Source: Microtetraspora glauca (GTDB lineage: Bacteria > Actinomycetota > Actinomycetes > Streptomycetales > Streptomycetaceae). From it: a DNA stretch of 64,000 bases. The notes under the pieces are model-generated. The model was not told where the DNA came from. It ran no database searches and saw nothing but the letters and a program-made list of their open reading frames with translations. The position numbers were made by a program, and so were the translations under genes. The DNA lies in assembly GCA_000721275.1 (NCBI GenBank), contig JOFO01000024.1, forward strand, positions 1-64,000, read 5' to 3'. Below are positions 24,083-32,442 of this stretch, piece by piece; position 1 is the first letter of the stretch; every line of letters begins with the position of its first letter.

Positions 24083-25750
24083 TCAGGTGCCCTGCGCCGA
24101 TCCGAGCGTGACGGTGCGGGTGAGTTCCCTGCCGTCGCGGGTCAGGGTGAGGACGAGGGCGTCGCCGGGGCGGTGGGCGCGGATCTTCACGATCAGCTCC
24201 TCGCCGTTGTGGACGCGCTGGCCGTCGACCTTGGTGATGACGTCGCCGGGGCGCAGGCCGGCCTTGGCGGCGGGGCCGTCGGGGGTGACGGACGGGGTGC
24301 CGTCCTTGCCCTTGTCGCCGACGCGGGCGCCGTCGCCGGTGAACTGCATGTCGAGGCTGACGCCGATGACGGGGTGGGTGGCCTTGCCGGTGTTGATGAG
24401 CTCCTCGGCGACCCGCTTGCCCTGGTTGACGGGGATGGCGAAGCCGAGGCCGATGGAGCCGGCCTGGGCGCCGTCGCCGCCGTCGCCGGAGCCGCCGGCG
24501 GCGCGGATGGCGCTGTTGATGCCGATGACGCGGCCCTTGCCGTCGAGGAGGGGGCCGCCGGAGTTGCCGGGGTTGATGGGCGCGTCGGTCTGGAGGGCGT
24601 CGACGTAGGAGATGTCGCTGCCGTCGCCCTTCTCGCCGCCGGCGGTGATGGGGCGCTCCTTGGCGCTGATGATGCCGGAGGTGACCGTGTTGGAGAGGTC
24701 GAAGGGCGCGCCGATGGCGACGACGGGGTCGCCGACGCGGACGTCGTCGGAGTTGCCGAGCGGGAGGGGCTTGAGGCCGGTGACGCCCTTGACCTGGACG
24801 ACGGCGAGGTCGTAGCCGGCGTCCTTGCCGATGAGCTCGGCGGAGGCGGTCTCGCCGCTGGAGAAGGTGACGGTGATGTCGCCGGAGGACTCGGCGGCGT
24901 CGACGACGTGGTTGTTGGTGAGGATGTGGCCGCGGTTGTCGAGGACGAAGCCGGTGCCGGTGCCGGCCGAGCCGCCGCCGCTGACGTGCAGGGTGACGAC
25001 GCCGGGCAGGGCGGCGGCGGCGATGCCGGCGACGCTGTCGGGGGCGCGGTCGGTGGTGCCGCCCCCGGCCTGCGGGAGGTGGACGGTGCCGATCCCGCCG
25101 TTGCGCTCCACGTAGGCGCCGACGCCGCCGCCGATGACGCCGGTGACGAGGGCGAAGAGGAGCGCGCCGACGAGGGCGAGGCCGCGCCGGGACTTCTTCT
25201 TCCGGGCGGGCGGCGGTACGGCTCCGGGGGCGGCGCCCCAGGGGTCGTACTGGCCCCAGGCGTGCGGCTGCGGCGGCACGGGCCCCTGCGGCGGCGGTAC
25301 GGCCCCGGGCGGGGGCACGGCGGCCTGCGGGGCGGTCACGGGCGCGGCGGGCCGCTGGACGGGCGGAGCGGGCGCCCACGGCCCGGGCTCGCCGTAGGGC
25401 GGCGTCCGGTACTCGTCGGGCTCGTGCAGCGGCTGCGGCGCGGGCGCCGCGGCGGCCGGCACGGGCTCGGACTCGGGCGCGGCGGCGGGCGCGGGCACGG
25501 CGGGCGTCGCGGGCGCGGGCGCGGCGGCGGGCACCGCGGGGTCCGCCGCGGCCGCCGGGGCGGGCTGCTTCGTCATGTCGACCTTGGGGGCGGCGGGCGC
25601 CTCCGCGGCCGGCTCCGGCGCGGCGGACTCGGCCGGGTCCGGAGCCTGGAGGGGGAAGTCGTCCTCCTCCGCCGGGGGCGGCGTGGGTATCCGCGCCGCC
25701 TCCGGGGGCGTCGAAGGCCGGCTCCACCAGTTCGGCTTCCCGTCGTTCAT
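24083..25750 (-). CDS. htrA: HtrA-like trypsin-type serine protease with PDZ domain
   Basis: 555 aa. The first 185 residues are a Pro/Ala-rich cytoplasmic part, followed by one membrane helix at about 190-213. The extracytoplasmic protease domain has the full catalytic triad: His281 in TNNHVVD, Asp314 in YDLAVVQV, and Ser397 in GNSGGPL. A PDZ domain follows (GPAAKAGLRPGDVITKVDG). It degrades or refolds misfolded envelope proteins. Its gene lies directly after the anti-sigma factor gene; this order matches the sigE-rseA-htrA-tatB set in M. tuberculosis, so it is likely part of the same stress response and may also act on the anti-sigma factor. Confidence 0.95.
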   Translation of the reverse strand: MNDGKPNWWSRPSTPPEAARIPTPPPAEEDDFPLQAPDPAESAAPEPAAEAPAAPKVDMTKQPAPAAAADPAVPAAAPAPATPAVPAPAAAPESEPVPAAAAPAPQPLHEPDEYRTPPYGEPGPWAPAPPVQRPAAPVTAPQAAVPPPGAVPPPQGPVPPQPHAWGQYDPWGAAPGAVPPPARKKKSRRGLALVGALLFALVTGVIGGGVGAYVERNGGIGTVHLPQAGGGTTDRAPDSVAGIAAAALPGVVTLHVSGGGSAGTGTGFVLDNRGHILTNNHVVDAAESSGDITVTFSSGETASAELIGKDAGYDLAVVQVKGVTGLKPLPLGNSDDVRVGDPVVAIGAPFDLSNTVTSGIISAKERPITAGGEKGDGSDISYVDALQTDAPINPGNSGGPLLDGKGRVIGINSAIRAAGGSGDGGDGAQAGSIGLGFAIPVNQGKRVAEELINTGKATHPVIGVSLDMQFTGDGARVGDKGKDGTPSVTPDGPAAKAGLRPGDVITKVDGQRVHNGEELIVKIRAHRPGDALVLTLTRDGRELTRTVTLGSAQGT

Positions 25751-25826
25751 GCTCTCCCCGCTACCGCTGACCCGTGGGCGCCCCGGGCGTCGGGCGCTCT
25801 GACCGAGGATTCAACCAGGTCGGGGG

Positions 25827-26684
25827 TCAGCGGTGGGAGCCCGGCGGAGTACCCGGCGGGCTGGGGGCCGGGCTCGGCACCGGACCGGCGACCGGCCGGA
25901 GAGCGGGGGCCGTCGGGCGTATGAACGGCGAGAGGGCGAGGAGCGACGGCGTCTGGGCCGCCCGGAGCCGTACCGCCGCGACCGGACCGGCGCGGTCCAC
26001 GTCGGCGGGGGCCGCCCCGGTGGGCACGGTGCCGGCGGGGACCAGGGGGGCGCCGCCGATCGACTGCGCGCCGCCGGCGGACCGCTCGGAGCGGTCCGAA
26101 CGGCCGGTGGCCACGCCCGCCGCGCCGGGCCCCGCGGACGCGCCGGCGCGCAGCGGGGTGACCGCGCTGCCGGTGCCCTGTCCGCCGCGGGCGGCGGTGG
26201 TGAGGGAGCTCTCGGCGGGCAGCGCGCCGCCGAGGGCGATGGCCGCGAAGGAGACGGCTCCCGCGGCGGCGACGGCGAAGCGCCGGCCCCGGCCGGACGG
26301 GGTGACGGCGTGGACCCGGAAGCCGGTGGAGGCGCCGGGGTCGGCAGGCCGCACGGTGGCGAAGCCGTCGCTCTTCACGCCGCCCGCTTCGAGGAGCTGT
26401 TCCAGCGGCGAGCGCCCCGGGTCGCCGGGCCCGCCGGGACCGCCGGGTAGGCCCTGGAGACGGGCGAGGAACCCTTCGGAGGGCTGCGGGGCGCCGCTGG
26501 AGGCGAACACGTTCTTCAGGGCGCGCTGCGCGTCGGCCTCGGCCTTGCACCGGGCGCAGGTCGCGAGGTGGGCCAGGACCCGCTCGCGGGCGTCATGGCC
26601 GAGCTCGCCGTCGACGAGCGCGGCGAGCCGGTCCCCGAGGTGGTGCTCCGCGGGGCTCGGGGACGGAGGACGGGTGCCGCTCAC
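25827..26684 (-). CDS. Zinc-finger anti-sigma factor (RseA-like)
   Basis: 285 aa. It starts at a GTG that overlaps the sigma-factor stop codon (GTGA), with GGGAGG upstream, giving translational coupling. The N-terminal cytosolic domain contains the ZAS motif His39-x3-Cys43-x2-Cys46 (HLATCARC). A membrane segment at about 133-155 separates it from an extracytoplasmic Pro/Ala-rich tail. It should bind and inhibit the sigma factor encoded just upstream and release it under envelope or redox stress. The family is clear from the ZAS motif; the inducing signal is not visible. Confidence 0.92.
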   Translation of the reverse strand: MSGTRPPSPSPAEHHLGDRLAALVDGELGHDARERVLAHLATCARCKAEADAQRALKNVFASSGAPQPSEGFLARLQGLPGGPGGPGDPGRSPLEQLLEAGGVKSDGFATVRPADPGASTGFRVHAVTPSGRGRRFAVAAAGAVSFAAIALGGALPAESSLTTAARGGQGTGSAVTPLRAGASAGPGAAGVATGRSDRSERSAGGAQSIGGAPLVPAGTVPTGAAPADVDRAGPVAAVRLRAAQTPSLLALSPFIRPTAPALRPVAGPVPSPAPSPPGTPPGSHR

Positions 26685-27439
26685 GCTGTCCCGGCCTCCC
26701 ATCCGACGGTGGCCAGGGCGCGCTCGGCGCGGGCCTCGGGCGAGCGGTGCTTGAGCGCCTTGCGCAGGTGGGAGCGGCCGCGGTGGATCCGGCTGCGGAC
26801 GGTGCCGAGCTTCACGCCGAGGGTCGCGGCGATCTCCTCGTACGACAGCCCCTCGATGTCGCAGAGGACGACGGCGGCGCGGAACTCGGGCGCCAGGGTG
26901 TCGAGGGCCTGCTGGACGTCGGCGTCGAAGTGGGTGTCGTTGAACACCTGCTGCGGGGAGGGCTCACGGCTGGGGAGCCGCTCGGCGGCGTCGTCGGCGA
27001 GCGCGTCGAAGCGGATGCGCTGCTTGCGGCGGACCATGTCGAGGAACAGGTTGGTGGTGATGCGGTGCAGCCAGCCCTCGAAGGTGCCGGGGGTGTACGT
27101 CGACAGCGAGCGGAAGACGCGGACGAAGACCTCCTGGGTGAGGTCCTCGGCGTCGTGCTGGTTGCCGGTGAGGCGGTAGGCGAGGCGGTAGACGCGACCG
27201 CTGTGCGTGCTGACGATCTCCTCCCAGGTGGGCGGAGTCCACGCCTGCGATTCCGCATCCGAGGCGAAGGTCGCGGTGGTCGGTGCGGTGGCAGTGCGGT
27301 GGCTCTGGTCAGCGGTGTCGGTCACGGATTTCGGCTCACCCGCCGACCTGAGGAGGCGTCGGAACGCCCCTCTCCGATCCACAGGCGCAGCCGCACCTCC
27401 CCTATCGGCTCTGGTGGTGTCCAGTGGAGCCCCTACCAT
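26681..27439 (-). CDS. ECF sigma factor (orthologue of M. tuberculosis SigE by gene order)
   Basis: 252 aa from an ATG preceded by GGCGAGG. The sigma-2 domain ([26 protein letters not shown]) and the sigma-4 domain ([32 protein letters not shown]) are present, with no sigma-3, so it is ECF. About 75 residues precede sigma-2, as in the mycobacterial SigE type. It is followed by anti-sigma, htrA and tatB, and divergent from an O-methyltransferase as in Rv1220c-Rv1224. It is not the S. coelicolor protein named SigE, which controls a different envelope regulon, so I leave the symbol empty. A frame extends upstream to 27802, but that part has no conserved content. Confidence 0.9.
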   Translation of the reverse strand: MVGAPLDTTRADRGGAAAPVDRRGAFRRLLRSAGEPKSVTDTADQSHRTATAPTTATFASDAESQAWTPPTWEEIVSTHSGRVYRLAYRLTGNQHDAEDLTQEVFVRVFRSLSTYTPGTFEGWLHRITTNLFLDMVRRKQRIRFDALADDAAERLPSREPSPQQVFNDTHFDADVQQALDTLAPEFRAAVVLCDIEGLSYEEIAATLGVKLGTVRSRIHRGRSHLRKALKHRSPEARAERALATVGWEAGTA

Positions 27440-27570
27440 AGCCACCTCGCCCGTTAGCTCCGGATAAGAATCTTTACGCGCATTTGAATCGGGGTCGCCC
27501 GCTGGTCCCCGTGCGCGTCCCTCCCCTGGTGAACGCCCGGTCCCATCTGCGGGTTCCCGCTGACAGCGGA

Positions 27571-27576
27571 TACAGT
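27571..27576 (+). promoter_or_regulatory. -10 box before the O-methyltransferase gene
   Basis: TACAGT ends 5 nt before a TTG at 27582, which would make the TTG-initiated mRNA nearly leaderless. Confidence 0.4.
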
Positions 27577-27581
27577 CACCG

Positions 27582-28247
27582 TTGCGCCAACTAAGGGGAC
27601 AGGAGAGGGCCATTACCGCCAACCGGCAGACCGACTGGGCGCTCGCCGACGCCTTCGTCCCCGAGGACGACGCACTGCGCTGGGCCCGGGAGCGGGCCCG
27701 GGAGGCGGGGCTCGCCGCGGTGTCGCAGGGCACGGGTGCGGCGCTGCGTCTGCTGGCGGCGTCGGCGGACGCGAAGGCGGTCGCCGAGATCGGTACGGGC
27801 ACCGGCGTGTCGGGGATCTACCTGCTGCTGGGGATGCGTCCGGACGGCACCCTGACGACGGTGGACGTGCAGCCGGAGCACCAGCAGTTCGCGAAGACGG
27901 CGTTCCGGGCGGCGGGTTTCGCCGGCAACCGGGCGCGGTTCATCCCGGGCCGGGCCCTGGACGTGCTGCCGCGGCTCGCGGACGGCGGGTACGACCTGGT
28001 CTTCTGCGACGGCGACCGGGCCGAGTACCCGGACTATCTCGCTGAATCGTTGCGCCTGCTGCGACCTGGGGGTCTGGTCTGCTTCGAGGGCGTCTTCGCG
28101 GAGGGCCGCACGGTCGACTCGGGGGCCCAGCCGGCCGAGGTGCAGCGGGTCCGCGAACTGCTGCGGACGGTCCGGGAGAGCGCGCAGCTGCTGCCGACCC
28201 TGCTGCCGGTGGGCGACGGGCTGCTCTGCGCGGTCCGGCGCGGCTGA
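27582..28247 (+). CDS. SAM-dependent O-methyltransferase
   Basis: 221 aa if it begins at the TTG of [11 protein letters not shown]; the family usually starts with this sequence, though an ATT at 27612 follows AGGAGAGG and could also be used. SAM-binding motif I is [12 protein letters not shown] (about 67-78), with the acidic motif [11 protein letters not shown] and the [13 protein letters not shown] motif, typical of Methyltransf_3 (caffeoyl-CoA type). The metal-binding Asp of CDGD is conserved. The substrate is unknown. Its divergent placement next to an ECF sigma factor matches Rv1220c and suggests a conserved link. Confidence 0.88.
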   Translation: MRQLRGQERAITANRQTDWALADAFVPEDDALRWARERAREAGLAAVSQGTGAALRLLAASADAKAVAEIGTGTGVSGIYLLLGMRPDGTLTTVDVQPEHQQFAKTAFRAAGFAGNRARFIPGRALDVLPRLADGGYDLVFCDGDRAEYPDYLAESLRLLRPGGLVCFEGVFAEGRTVDSGAQPAEVQRVRELLRTVRESAQLLPTLLPVGDGLLCAVRRG

Positions 28248-28283
28248 CCGCCGCGGGTCCGGCAAGACCCCGCCCCGGTACAC

Positions 28284-28319
28284 CGCTGCCCCGGACGGCG
28301 GGGCCGTACCGGGGCAGCG
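28284..28319. terminator. Bidirectional terminator after the O-methyltransferase
   Basis: An 11-bp stem (28284-28294 with 28309-28319) and a 14-base loop lie between convergent genes that end at 28247 and 28339. Confidence 0.7.
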
Positions 28320-28338
28320 GGCAGGAAAACGGGGAGGG

Positions 28339-28506
28339 TCAGCCGACGACCTTCTTCAGGGCGTCACCGAGAGCCTCGGCCTCGTCCGGGGTCAGCTCGA
28401 CCACGAGCCGACCGCCGCCTTCGAGCGGAACGCGCATGACGATGCCCCGCCCCTCCTTGGTCACCTCGAGCGGGCCGTCACCCGTCCGCGGCTTCATGGC
28501 CGCCAT
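28339..28506 (-). CDS. DUF3117 small protein (Rv1211-like)
   Basis: 55 aa from the ATG after GGAAGGGGAACG. MAAMKPRTGDGPLEVTKEGR is the typical N-terminus of DUF3117, and the C-terminus EAEALGDALKKV fits. This is a short actinobacterial protein of unknown function, predicted to fold as a small beta-sheet plus a helix. A -10 candidate GATAAT (minus strand, 28602-28607) would give an approximately 90-nt leader. The region 28507-28817 is otherwise non-coding. Confidence 0.88.
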   Translation of the reverse strand: MAAMKPRTGDGPLEVTKEGRGIVMRVPLEGGGRLVVELTPDEAEALGDALKKVVG

Positions 28507-28817
28507 GCTCGTTCCCCTTCCTGAAACCAGCTCATCTTCAGCCGGGCAGCTCCGTGGTGCGGAGCACGCGTCGCCGGCTTCGAACACATTGCTTCCAGGT
28601 CATTATCCCGCATCGCAGGACCCGATGACCAACATCGATCCGCATCGCTTCCGCAACGCGCTCTCGCAAAACCCCACATTTCGGCGGCGGGCCTGCGATA
28701 CTTCGCCGCCGCGGGTCGCCCGGCCGGCTCCGATTCTTTGACGCAGCTCACATGGGCGGTCCGGGTGATCTCCGTCATGCTGGGCGGACCAGCCGACGCA
28801 GAGACGAAGGGGTCCCG
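28507..28817. promoter_or_regulatory. Divergent promoter region, DUF3117 and enoyl-CoA hydratase
   Basis: This 311-bp region separates two divergent genes. On the minus strand GATAAT (28602-28607), with TTGGTC about 19 bases upstream, is a promoter candidate for the DUF3117 gene. On the plus strand TTGACG (28738-28743) could be a -35 box for the hydratase, but I see no good -10 box after it. No gene is supported within it. Confidence 0.35.
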
Positions 28818-29621
28818 ATGGCCGACACGGTCCTGTACGAGGTGAGCGACGGGCTCGCCACCATCACCCTCAACCGGCCCGAGGCCATGAACGCGCTGAA
28901 CGTCGCCGCCAAGGTGGCGCTGCGCGACGCCGCCGAGGCGGCGGCGGCCGACCCGGCGGTCCGGGCGGTGCTGCTGACGGCGGCGGGCGACCGGGCGTTC
29001 TGCGTCGGCCAGGACCTGAAGGAGCACGTCGGCCTGCTCCTCCAGGACCAGGAGACCGGCAGCCGCGAGACGATGAGCACGGTCCGGGAGCACTACAACC
29101 CGATCGTCCGGGCGCTCGCCGGCATGCGGAAGCCCGTGGTCGCCGCGGTGAACGGCGTCGCCGCCGGCGCCGGCTTCGGCTTCGCGCTCGCCGCCGACTA
29201 CCGGATCGTCGCGGACACCGCCACCTTCGCCACCTCGTTCGCGGGCGTGGCGCTCACCGCCGACTCCGGGGTGTCCTGGACGCTGCCCCGGCTGATCGGC
29301 CGGAGCCGCGCCATGGACCTGCTGCTCTTCCCCCGCTCGATCGGCGCCCAGGAGGCGTACGAGCTGGGCATCGCGAACCGGCTGGTGCCGGCCGCCGAAC
29401 TGGCCGACGAGGCCCGCAAGCTGGCGCGGAAGCTCGCCGGGGGCCCGACCGTGGCGTACGCGGCCCTCAAGGAGTCGGTCGACTACGGCGCCGACCACTC
29501 GCTCGACGAGGCCCTGGAGAAGGAGGACGAGCTCCAGACGCTGGCCGGCGCCTCCGAGGACCACACCATCGCGGTCCGCGCCTTCCTCGCCAAGGAGAAG
29601 CCGCGGTACCTCGGGAAGTGA
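28818..29621 (+). CDS. Enoyl-CoA hydratase/isomerase (PaaG-like)
   Basis: 267 aa from the ATG after GAAGGGG. Crotonase-fold motifs are present: CVGQDLKEHV forms part of the oxyanion hole, NGVAAGAGFGFALAADYRI the second glycine backbone, and LTADSGVSWTLPRLIG the catalytic loop; the Asp in this loop is the residue typical of isomerases of the PaaG type rather than the Glu pair of classical hydratases. It probably acts in phenylacetyl-CoA or fatty acyl-CoA degradation in the cytoplasm. It is followed by a hairpin shared with the convergent tag gene. Confidence 0.85.
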   Translation: MADTVLYEVSDGLATITLNRPEAMNALNVAAKVALRDAAEAAAADPAVRAVLLTAAGDRAFCVGQDLKEHVGLLLQDQETGSRETMSTVREHYNPIVRALAGMRKPVVAAVNGVAAGAGFGFALAADYRIVADTATFATSFAGVALTADSGVSWTLPRLIGRSRAMDLLLFPRSIGAQEAYELGIANRLVPAAELADEARKLARKLAGGPTVAYAALKESVDYGADHSLDEALEKEDELQTLAGASEDHTIAVRAFLAKEKPRYLGK

Positions 29622-29627
29622 CGGGTG

Positions 29628-29652
29628 CCGGGGCGGCTACCGGCCGCCCCGG
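29628..29652. terminator. Hairpin between enoyl-CoA hydratase and tag
   Basis: A 10-bp stem (29628-29637 with 29643-29652) includes the last bases of the tag stop codon on the minus strand, and may terminate the hydratase. Confidence 0.55.
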
Positions 29653-30221
29653 GCCACGCAGTCCGTCAGGTGGTCGTCGACCAGGCCGCACGCCTGCATC
29701 AGCGCGTACGCCGTGGTCGGGCCGACGAAGCGGACGCCCCGCTTCTTCAGCGCCTTGGCCAAGGCCGTGGACTCGTCGGTGACGGCCGGGATCTCGGCCG
29801 GGGTGCGGGGCGCGGGGCGGCGCGCCGGGTCGGGGGCGTACGACCAGATCAGGGCGTCCAGCTCGCCGGGGCCCCAGTCGGCGAGCAGCTTCGCGTTGGC
29901 GAGGGTCGCGTCGACCTTGGCGCGGTTGCGGATGATGCCCTCGTCGGCGAGGAGCCGCTCGCGGTCGGCGTCCCCGAAGCCGGCGACGGCCTCGATGCGG
30001 AAGTCCGCGAAGGCGCGCCGGAAGCCCTCCCGGCGGCGCAGGATGGTGATCCAGGACAGGCCGGACTGGAAAGCCTCCAGGCAGAGCCGTTCGAAGAGGG
30101 CGTCGTCGCCGTGGACCGGCCGGCCCCACTCCTCGTCGTGGTACGCGGTGTAGTCCGCGGCCGACAGGCCCCAGGGGCAGCGCGGCAGCCCGTCGGGCCC
30201 GAGGAGCGTCCCGCCGGTCAC
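29637..30221 (-). CDS. tag: DNA-3-methyladenine glycosylase I
   Basis: 194 aa. It has the zinc site of Tag: Cys15, His28, His184 and Cys188 (HLTDC), with the same spacing as in E. coli Tag. The candidate base-recognition Glu49 lies in FERLCLEAFQ. The helix-hairpin-helix type centre and RPVHGDD also match. It excises N3-methyladenine from alkylated DNA. Its GTG start overlaps the stop codon of the upstream DivIVA-like gene (GTGA), so the two are co-translated, as with Rv1209-Rv1210. Confidence 0.95.
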   Translation of the reverse strand: MTGGTLLGPDGLPRCPWGLSAADYTAYHDEEWGRPVHGDDALFERLCLEAFQSGLSWITILRRREGFRRAFADFRIEAVAGFGDADRERLLADEGIIRNRAKVDATLANAKLLADWGPGELDALIWSYAPDPARRPAPRTPAEIPAVTDESTALAKALKKRGVRFVGPTTAYALMQACGLVDDHLTDCVARGGR

Positions 30222-30562
30222 CGCTCCTCGCCCCGAGCCGCCTCGCCCTGAGCCGTCTCACGCCCGGCCGGTCCGCCCGCGAGGGCCGCCTCCAGCTCCG
30301 CGATCCGGGCGTCGCGCTCGGCGAGCTCGGCGGCGAGCCGGTCCAGGACGTCGTCGACGTCCTCCATCCGGTAGCCGCGCGCGGCGACCGGCAGCCGCAG
30401 CGCCTCGACGTCCGCGCGGTCCACGGGGCGGCTCAGCGGCAGCGGGTCCACCAGCTGCTCGGGGGCCGCGTCGGGCAGCACCTCGCTGTCGCCGCCGCCG
30501 ACCACGGCGAGGGTCACGGCCGCGACGACCACGACCATCGTGATGAGCAGAAACCAGAACAC
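30218..30562 (-). CDS. Membrane-anchored DivIVA-domain-like protein
   Basis: 114 aa starting at the GTG of VFWFLLITMVVVV, which follows GGGAGAGG. One N-terminal membrane helix (about 2-22) is followed by an acidic linker, the DivIVA-like segment LRLPVAARGYRMEDVDDVLD (about 59-78), and a short coiled coil (LAAELAERDARIAELEAA). Such proteins may mark curved membrane or the pole in Streptomyces, but this family (compare Rv1209) is uncharacterised. It is coupled to tag by a GTGA overlap. A 57-codon longer reading frame upstream is possible but lacks a ribosome-binding site. Confidence 0.85.
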   Translation of the reverse strand: MFWFLLITMVVVVAAVTLAVVGGGDSEVLPDAAPEQLVDPLPLSRPVDRADVEALRLPVAARGYRMEDVDDVLDRLAAELAERDARIAELEAALAGGPAGRETAQGEAARGEER

Positions 30563-30683
30563 CAGCGCGCCTCTCCCGGAGTGGAAAACGTCCCGTGCCG
30601 ATCGTGCCATGCGCCGCCGACGGTTAGGGTCGCAGACGACTGCACAGGACGCCGTCGACGGGTCGCGAGGGAGGACATAAGGG

Positions 30684-31544
30684 ATGCTGCGCTTGGGACG
30701 GCGTGAATTCGGGCCGCACGAGCCGGTGATCATGGCGATCGTGAACCGGACCCCGGACTCCTTCTACGACCGGGGCGCGACCTTCCGCGACGAGCCGGCG
30801 CTGGCCCGGGTCGAGCAGGCGGTGGCCGAGGGCGCCGCGATCATCGACGTCGGCGGCGTCAAGGCGGGCCCCGGCGAGGAGGTCACGGCCGAGGAGGAGG
30901 CCCGCCGCACGGTCGGGTTCGTCGCCGAGGTCCGGCGCCGCCACCCCGACGTGGTGATCAGCGTGGACACCTGGCGGGCGGACGTCGGCGAGGCGGTCTG
31001 CGAGGCCGGCGCGGACCTGCTCAACGACGCCTGGGGCGGCGTCGACCCGCGGCTCGCGGAGGTCGCCGCGCGGTACGGCGCGGGCCTCGTCTGCACCCAC
31101 GCGGGCGGCGCCGAACCGCGCACGCGCCCGCACCGGGTGGAGTACGAGGACGTGATGGCCGACATCCTGCGGGTCACCGTGGGGCTGGCCGAGCGGGCCG
31201 TCGCGCTGGGCGTGCGGCGGGACGGGATCATGATCGACCCGGGCCACGACTTCGGGAAGAACACCCGGCACAGCCTGGAGGCCACCCGCCGCCTCGGCGA
31301 GATGACCGCGACCGGCTGGCCGGTGCTGGTGTCGCTGTCCAACAAGGACTTCGTCGGCGAGACGCTGGACCGGCCGGTGAAGGAGCGGCTGCTCGGGACG
31401 CTGGCGACGACCGCCGTGTCGGCGTGGCTCGGCGCCCGGGTGTACCGGGTCCACGAGGTCGCCGAGACCCGGCAGGTCCTCGACATGGTGGCGTCGATCG
31501 CCGGCCACCGCCCGCCGGCGGTCGCCCGGCGCGGACTGGCGTAG
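30684..31544 (+). CDS. folP2: FolP2-type dihydropteroate synthase paralogue
   Basis: 286 aa from the ATG after GGGAGG. The DHPS fold is clear: MAIVNRTPDSFYDRGATF near 17-34, VVISVDTWRADVGEAVCEAG, and IDPGHDFGKN. However, the pterin/pABA loop that in true DHPS reads DIGGESTRPG is here DVGGVKAGPGEEV (55-67), so the STRPG signature is missing. This change is typical of the actinobacterial FolP2 group (Rv1207), for which mycobacterial work reported no DHPS activity. It is therefore unlikely to be the sulfonamide target. It is divergent from the DivIVA-like gene and convergent with the LOG gene. Confidence 0.88.
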   Translation: MLRLGRREFGPHEPVIMAIVNRTPDSFYDRGATFRDEPALARVEQAVAEGAAIIDVGGVKAGPGEEVTAEEEARRTVGFVAEVRRRHPDVVISVDTWRADVGEAVCEAGADLLNDAWGGVDPRLAEVAARYGAGLVCTHAGGAEPRTRPHRVEYEDVMADILRVTVGLAERAVALGVRRDGIMIDPGHDFGKNTRHSLEATRRLGEMTATGWPVLVSLSNKDFVGETLDRPVKERLLGTLATTAVSAWLGARVYRVHEVAETRQVLDMVASIAGHRPPAVARRGLA

Positions 31545-31564
31545 GCCGTCCCTTCCGGATCACG

Positions 31565-31602
31565 GGGGCGGGAAGGGGGAGCCGCGGGGGCTCCCCTCCC
31601 CC
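31565..31602. terminator. Imperfect hairpin between folP2 and the LOG gene
   Basis: A GC-rich stem of about 14 bp with a bulge (around GGGAGCC and GGCTCCC) lies between two convergent genes. Confidence 0.45.
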
Positions 31603-31611
31603 GGTGGGCGG

Positions 31612-32361
31612 CTAGCGCCCGACCTCCTTCGTCACCAGCGACACCGCCTCGTCCACGTCGTCCGTGACGTGGAAGAGGAGCAGGTCGTGCTCGGACGCCT
31701 TGCCGCCCGCGACGACCGTGTCCTTCAGCCAGTCGACGAGCCCCTTCCAGTACGCGCTGCCGAACAGCACGATCGGGAAGCGGGTCACCTTGCGGGTCTG
31801 CACCAGGGTCAGCGCCTCGAAGAGCTCGTCCAGGGTGCCGAGGCCGCCGGGCAGGACGACGAAGCCCTGCGCGTACTTCACGAACATCGTCTTGCGGACG
31901 AAGAAGTACCGGAAGTTCACGCCGATGTCGACGTGCTGGTTGAGCCCCTGCTCGAAGGGGAGCTCGATGCCGAGGCCGACCGAGACGCCCTTCGCCTCCC
32001 GGGCGCCCTTGTTGGCCGCCTCCATGGCGCCCGGGCCGCCGCCCGTGATGACGGCGAAGCCCGCCTCGACGAGGGCCCGGCCGAGCCGCACCCCCGCCTC
32101 GTACTCGGGCGAGTCCGGCCTGGTCCGGGCCGAGCCGAAGACGCTGATGGCGCTCGGCAGTTCGGCGAGCGCGCCGAAGCCCTCGACGAACTCGGACTGG
32201 ATCCGCATGACCCGCCAGGGGTCGGTGTGCACCCACTCCGAGTCGCCCTCGGTGTCGAGCAGCCGCTGGTCCGTGGTCCCGGGCTGGATCTGGTCCCTGC
32301 GCCTCAGCACCGGCCCCAGCCGCTGCTCCTCCGGCTTCGCCATTCCCTCGGGAATGCCCAT
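31612..32361 (-). CDS. TIGR00730/LOG-family nucleotide hydrolase
   Basis: 249 aa from an ATG after GGAGGGAGCAGG; a second ATG at 32343 is possible. The Rossmann-type fold has GGGPGAMEAANKGA (108-121) and the hallmark PGGLGTLDEL (171-180), with Glu179 and the VRK segment at 155-157 completing the active site. This family includes plant LOG and bacterial pyrimidine/purine 5'-monophosphate nucleosidases that release the base from nucleotides. Function: probable nucleoside-monophosphate phosphoribohydrolase. It lies next to dapE, as with Rv1202 and Rv1205. Confidence 0.88.
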   Translation of the reverse strand: MGIPEGMAKPEEQRLGPVLRRRDQIQPGTTDQRLLDTEGDSEWVHTDPWRVMRIQSEFVEGFGALAELPSAISVFGSARTRPDSPEYEAGVRLGRALVEAGFAVITGGGPGAMEAANKGAREAKGVSVGLGIELPFEQGLNQHVDIGVNFRYFFVRKTMFVKYAQGFVVLPGGLGTLDELFEALTLVQTRKVTRFPIVLFGSAYWKGLVDWLKDTVVAGGKASEHDLLLFHVTDDVDEAVSLVTKEVGR

Positions 32362-32442
32362 GGCCTGCTCCCTCCGCCGATCCACGATCTTTCTTCTTGC
32401 TGTCGGGTCAGCGTAGGACTCCTGAGGTGACGAAACGCGAAA

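Noticed and set aside
30684..31544. Standard folate enzyme / sulfonamide target annotation
   Set aside because: The STRPG loop is missing and the sequence fits the FolP2 group, so I did not call it a functional dihydropteroate synthase.
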